Shown: positions 59,840 to 64,000 of the stretch, in pieces
Numbering within the stretch: position 1 is the first letter of the stretch
Layout of the letters: every line of letters begins with the position of its first letter
Origin: Phallusia mammillata
Taxonomy: Eukaryota; Chordata; Ascidiacea; Phlebobranchia; Ascidiidae
Reading direction: 5' to 3'
DNA length: 64,000 bases
Assembly: GCA_003260075.1 (NCBI GenBank)
Contig: QLIY01000351.1
Location: forward strand, 15,959-79,958
Made by a program: the position numbers and the translations under genes
Notes under the pieces: generated by a model
The model's database searches: none
The model's input: the letters and a program-made list of their open reading frames with translations, nothing else
What the model was told of the DNA's origin: nothing

Positions 59840-61963
59840 AAGGGAATAGCTAAGGATATACAAAACCCTTTAAGTGTCTTTTTAGCCTGTTTTTTTTTCG
59901 GGGGGTAATGCGTACACAGCAAAGTCAATTTGGTCCATCCCTTACTACACAACAGTGAACTTTTCAGCAGAATTACTTTCACAGCAACCAATGTAAAATG
60001 TCCGGAAGCACTTGTGCAGGCGCATTGAACTAACGGTGCTTGTTGGTTTGCCGCCTGATCGTGTGAAAGTTGCTGATTTTGAAGCCCTTGTCACATTACA
60101 ACCCGATTCTGGCACTCTGCGCGTGTTTTGTGGCGTCTGTCGTTTTCATTTGCTTTCCTACGTGTGCCAATGCCACAGAAAAGGTGAATTTAGGATGTCA
60201 ACAGTATCAGGCGAACTGATTGGTTTTTGTTGAAACGTGTTGTTATTTTTAATTGCGCAAAAGTTACTGTCATATTTGCAACCGTATGGTATATTTTTTA
60301 AACCGTGTATATGTTGTATTTGAAAATTGGTAAAAAGCGTTGGTAGTATTTAGTGCGTAGTCGTACGTCCGTTTGAACGCTGGCTCGCTACTATGTTGAA
60401 GTAACTTAAACAAAAACCACCATATAGTTTTGGTTTTTATGTGAGGATTTGGATTATTTTTTTAGTCATTTCGTAGCCCAAATTAGCACTCAAAAAAGGT
60501 TGGTCAATGATGGATTCAAAAGCTCATACCTGGTGATATTGTATTCATATTACTTGGTATACAATAAAAAATTTTTTATGTCACTACCAAACGACAGGCG
60601 CTACGCAAATAGCGACAGAATGAGGTTATTATCGTAAAAATACTTAATCTTTAAACGTTACTGTTTTACTTAATGTGACTGACCTTAATTTGCATTTTTA
60701 AATAGTCGTTTAACCATGCAATGGTCTTTTGTTAGCCTCCAAATAAAGGGCAAGAGAAACCACAAAAAGGCAATTACAGCTTAAGCCAAAAGAGGGGTAG
60801 CTTATCAGGAGCCGCCGTTCAGCATTTGGCGCTTATGTTCTGCTCTTTAAAGCGATTTTCGAGTGCCTTCTGAATAAATTATGAGCCTTGATTGTCTTAA
60901 AGCCCAGCTTGAATTTTTTTGCAAGAGCCGAAACTTTTGTAGTGTATCTGTTTTATTTCTATTTTGAGTTTTACCCTATTGTTATAAAATCCTTTCCATG
61001 TTGTAATTGTGGTAAAGGTTGTGGCCTTTTGATTAATTTTTGACAAACCGTTTGACATAGGCGCGCAAAAAATGCCGTTGACTAAATTTAAGATACAAAA
61101 AGCATTTTGTGGCAGACTGTTTTTTTGGATTATAACAGAATGTACTGTTCCCTAAATGCATTATAATACAACCTAAAAGTAAAACATCAGTTTTTCGCTG
61201 TGCCCTTTTCTTTTCTGATATACCTTCCCGTTTTGTAAACCAAAAAATAAGCTCTTGGTGATCTTTAGTCAATTTTATAAATTCCCGTCAGTATTAGTAA
61301 AATTTGGCCGCATATGACATCTGTAAAAATATTAAAGCCTTAATTCGTTTTTTCGTTACTCAAGAACAGACATTAGGTGGCTTGGCTCCCACATAACCTT
61401 TTTAAAATCCCCCTTCAAATTACTGGACTCCAAATTGCGTTGGCATGTTTTTCAGGAGTCCCTTTAACCTCAGGAGTCGATTACCGACCGCAGCCCTTTG
61501 CTCTTTATGTCGGAATTAAAATCGATTTTTGCCGCGACGTTATCTCTCCGACAATTCGTAGCCTTTGCTTTGCGCTTTGTTCGTTGAATTTTTTAATACG
61601 TCTACACAAGGTATTAAGATCGCTGTTATGTTACACAAGAACAGACTGAAAGGTTTTTGTTGTATATTTTTTAGCAAAGCGTGGAGATTAAATCTTGTTC
61701 AATTAGATTTTAAAACTTCAGCATAGATGGTTAAACGTCGGTTCGCTGTAAGGTCTCTGGTTTATGTCAGTTTTGCCGCATTGCTCAAACGAGTCTGGCA
61801 AATATAAGTAGGCCCATCCTTTGCAAGATTGTTCTTTTAGTGACTATTCCACCATACTCGTGGCATTTTTCAGAGTTAGGCACTGCATACCCCACTTTTC
61901 ATTCGTTTTACTCATTTTTAGCGAGATTTTAGTATGAAATTAATATTCAGCCGGTTTAACACC
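59840..61963. other. No supported gene
   Basis: AT-rich; a short GC-richer frame at 60012-60233 has no recognisable motif. Nothing else seen. Confidence 0.4.
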
Positions 61964-62244
61964 CGAACATTTAACTGTCAGTTATTTGCATCTTTTGAAG
62001 GATGTACTTCTCTAATAGTGATCCATTGCCAAACGATGTGTATTTTGAGGTTATCTTTTATCGTACGTGCAAGGCGGTGTATTTGTCAAGCTTTTGGGGG
62101 GGGGGGGGAACATTTAACTGCCAGTTATTTGCACGGTCTTTTGAAGGATATACTTCTCTAATAGTGATCCATTGCCAAACGATGTGTATTTTGGGGTTAT
62201 CTTTTATCGTACGTGCAAGGCGGTGTATTTGTCAAGCTTTTGTG
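61964..62244 (+). repeat. Gap-junction duplication around G13 (62096-62108)
   Basis: About 130 bp starting ACATTTAACTGYCAGTTATT is repeated. Confidence 0.88.
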
Positions 62245-63456
62245 CTAGTAGAATTACGTCATTGCTGAGTGTCGCGACACAGTGTACCAAGTGACAAGGT
62301 AATAACAGAAAACAAAAATCTCCGGTGCAAGAATATAGCAGCCCATGCAATTAAAATCTTGAAGCAAATCAGTTGTTGTGTAGTTTACCTTATGCGAGTT
62401 CTTAAAGCTTGCTAAACTGTCTTATCGCGTTTTAGTTACCCGATGTTTCAAGTGTTTGCTCTTTTTTTAATTGAGCTTTGTATATATTTTGCAATTATTT
62501 TACACAACGTTACATATTTATTTGTACACACATATATAGTGAGTCACTTGTTTGATAATTTTAAACAACACGACGTTCACCAGTTGTTTGCAACCTTTCC
62601 TGTTCATAATTGGTCTTTTCTGGCTAAAGTAAAGTACCAGTTTTCATTTCAAAAAATCTCAAATATTCGTACATCATCTGTAATAGAGCATTAAAACTCA
62701 GCAATTTCCGATGTTGGTGAATCCATACAGCTTTTGCAAATATGGCCAAATCAGCTGGTAGCGTCGCTCGTCTGTAATGCAATCAATGCAATTGCTTTCC
62801 GCTGTACGCAATGTCTTATAGTGTATGTTTGCTGACGCGGAACCGGCGAGTTTTCTCGTTTATCAATTAGCTTTTCCCAGTGGAGTAGATTACTACGTTG
62901 GTTGCTTTCAATTGTTGATTGGTCAGGCCTGAAATCTATTACTGTGCACATGTATTGATTAAGTACATCGTAAGGACCATTGCAAGCACTACTATACTGT
63001 ATAATGTACTACATCTGTCATTTGCTGATGTGTTTAGCGCTTTGTTTTTTACGCTATTGTGTGTTGATGTAAGTGTTCGTTAAGGGAACAATGTTGAAGA
63101 GTAGGTTTTGTATTGGGTCATTTGCTTCAATTTATATGCGCGTTTTAATAGGTTCGCTTTTTGCTTATAAGCAGTTAACAAGCTTCGGGCCTTTGAAACA
63201 TCTTAGCCTGATTGATCGAACGTTTTTCGTCAATGTCCATTTAACGTGCATTGGAATGTAACGAAGATAGCGCAAACCGAGCATAGGCTTGTTGGGGAAC
63301 AATAGAGGCAGCTAAAAAATGAAAATCGGTTTAATCCTGAAAGCAGTTACCGAATAGATAAATTCGTTTTTGCCGTTACTTGGGAAAATGTTTGCTGGAA
63401 ATATGACCGATTTACTATTTTGGTGGTTGTTTCACCGAGTTGGAAAAATGTTTACT
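62245..63456. other. No supported gene
   Basis: AT-rich; nothing recognised. Confidence 0.4.
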
Positions 63457-63685
63457 GTGGCATTATTTTATGAACCAACTAATTTGGTTTGTACAATATT
63501 TTCTTGAAAAAATTTTTCTTGTAACTTAGACCTGCGTTTGAAACTGGTTGAGTAAGAATATTGGGGGGGGGGGTGTGGCATTATTTTATGAACCAACTAT
63601 TTTGGTTTGTACAATATTTTCTTGAAAAAAAAATTCTTGTAACTTAGACCTGCGTTTGAAACTGGTTGAGTAAGAATATTGGGGT
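63457..63685 (+). repeat. Gap-junction duplication around G11 (63563-63573)
   Basis: About 108 bp containing GTGTGGCATTATTTTATG-like text is repeated across the run. Confidence 0.88.
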
Positions 63686-64000
63686 CTATTACGTTCCAAC
63701 TTTTTTGCTGAGGAAACTGTATGCCTTTGGGCTTTTACCTATGTACTCTGAAAGAAACGAATAAACGAGAGCCCTAGGAACAGGAAAAGTGGTTTTAATG
63801 CTTCTTGCGTTATTGCGTACGTGCGTCACTGCATATCACATTGCATTTACCCAAGCTATAAGTGTTAACTGGGAGCGCGAACCTAAGCCAACCTGCTAAG
63901 TGAAGGTTATGTTTGCTTGACGCGTCAGGGGTAGAGTTAATCAAACGTCGGCCAGCAGCTGCGTCCCGTTTTATCAGGGCCGATGTGTAAACATGACGCA
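63686..64000. other. No supported gene
   Basis: End of window; GC content rises slightly after 63800. Nothing recognised. Confidence 0.35.

Overview
The window is animal nuclear DNA. It is AT-rich, with short spliced exons in GT-AG introns, long introns full of small hAT-type transposons and tRNA-derived SINEs, and heavy allelic duplication. Gene content and compact gene spacing fit an invertebrate chordate; an ascidian of the Ciona type is my best guess, inferred and not proven. No operon, CRISPR array or prokaryotic feature is present.

Layout. (1) 2755-3640, plus strand: a three-exon gene for a 70-residue cAMP-dependent protein kinase inhibitor (PKI). (2) 6.2-17.6 kb, minus strand: two tandem eight-exon genes for dihydrodiol dehydrogenase (DHDH, Gfo/Idh/MocA family), each coding for 349 residues and made by one segmental duplication. 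(3) 18.0-19.3 kb: about 90-bp tandem repeats and a decayed duplicate of the 3' end of the next gene. (4) 19573-21538, minus strand: a four-exon SR splicing factor with RRM, CCHC zinc knuckle and RS domain (SRSF7/9G8 type, 241 residues). (5) 22880-48753 and beyond, plus strand: the polarity scaffold Scribble (SCRIB), 25 exons in phase, 1202 residues so far, with LRRs, linker and four PDZ domains. SRSF7 and SCRIB are divergent with about 1.3 kb between their start codons. (6) 48.9-64 kb: no exon I can support; it may be intron or 3' flank of SCRIB, or intergenic.

The strongest structural signal is artificial. Over 30 runs of G occur, nearly all 10 long (up to 13 where native G flanks the run), and most sit exactly between two near-identical copies of 70-520 bp. 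This is what appears when overlapping allelic contig ends are placed side by side with a 10-base gap whose filler reads as G. Five longer runs (30, 68, 73, 74 and 96 G) look like sized gaps. These junctions create false exon copies in DHDH and SCRIB and a false frameshift in DHDH copy B.

Biologically notable points: hAT elements with perfect 8-bp target duplications, including different hAT elements inserted at the same internal site of another hAT family; a PKI with His in place of the usual Asn in the pseudosubstrate; conserved N-terminal Cys spacing in Scribble; a likely GC-AG intron between the PDZ3 and PDZ4 exons; and a broken copy of the SRSF7 tail. I found no convincing new multi-gene system. 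The genes are unrelated housekeeping, signalling and polarity genes.
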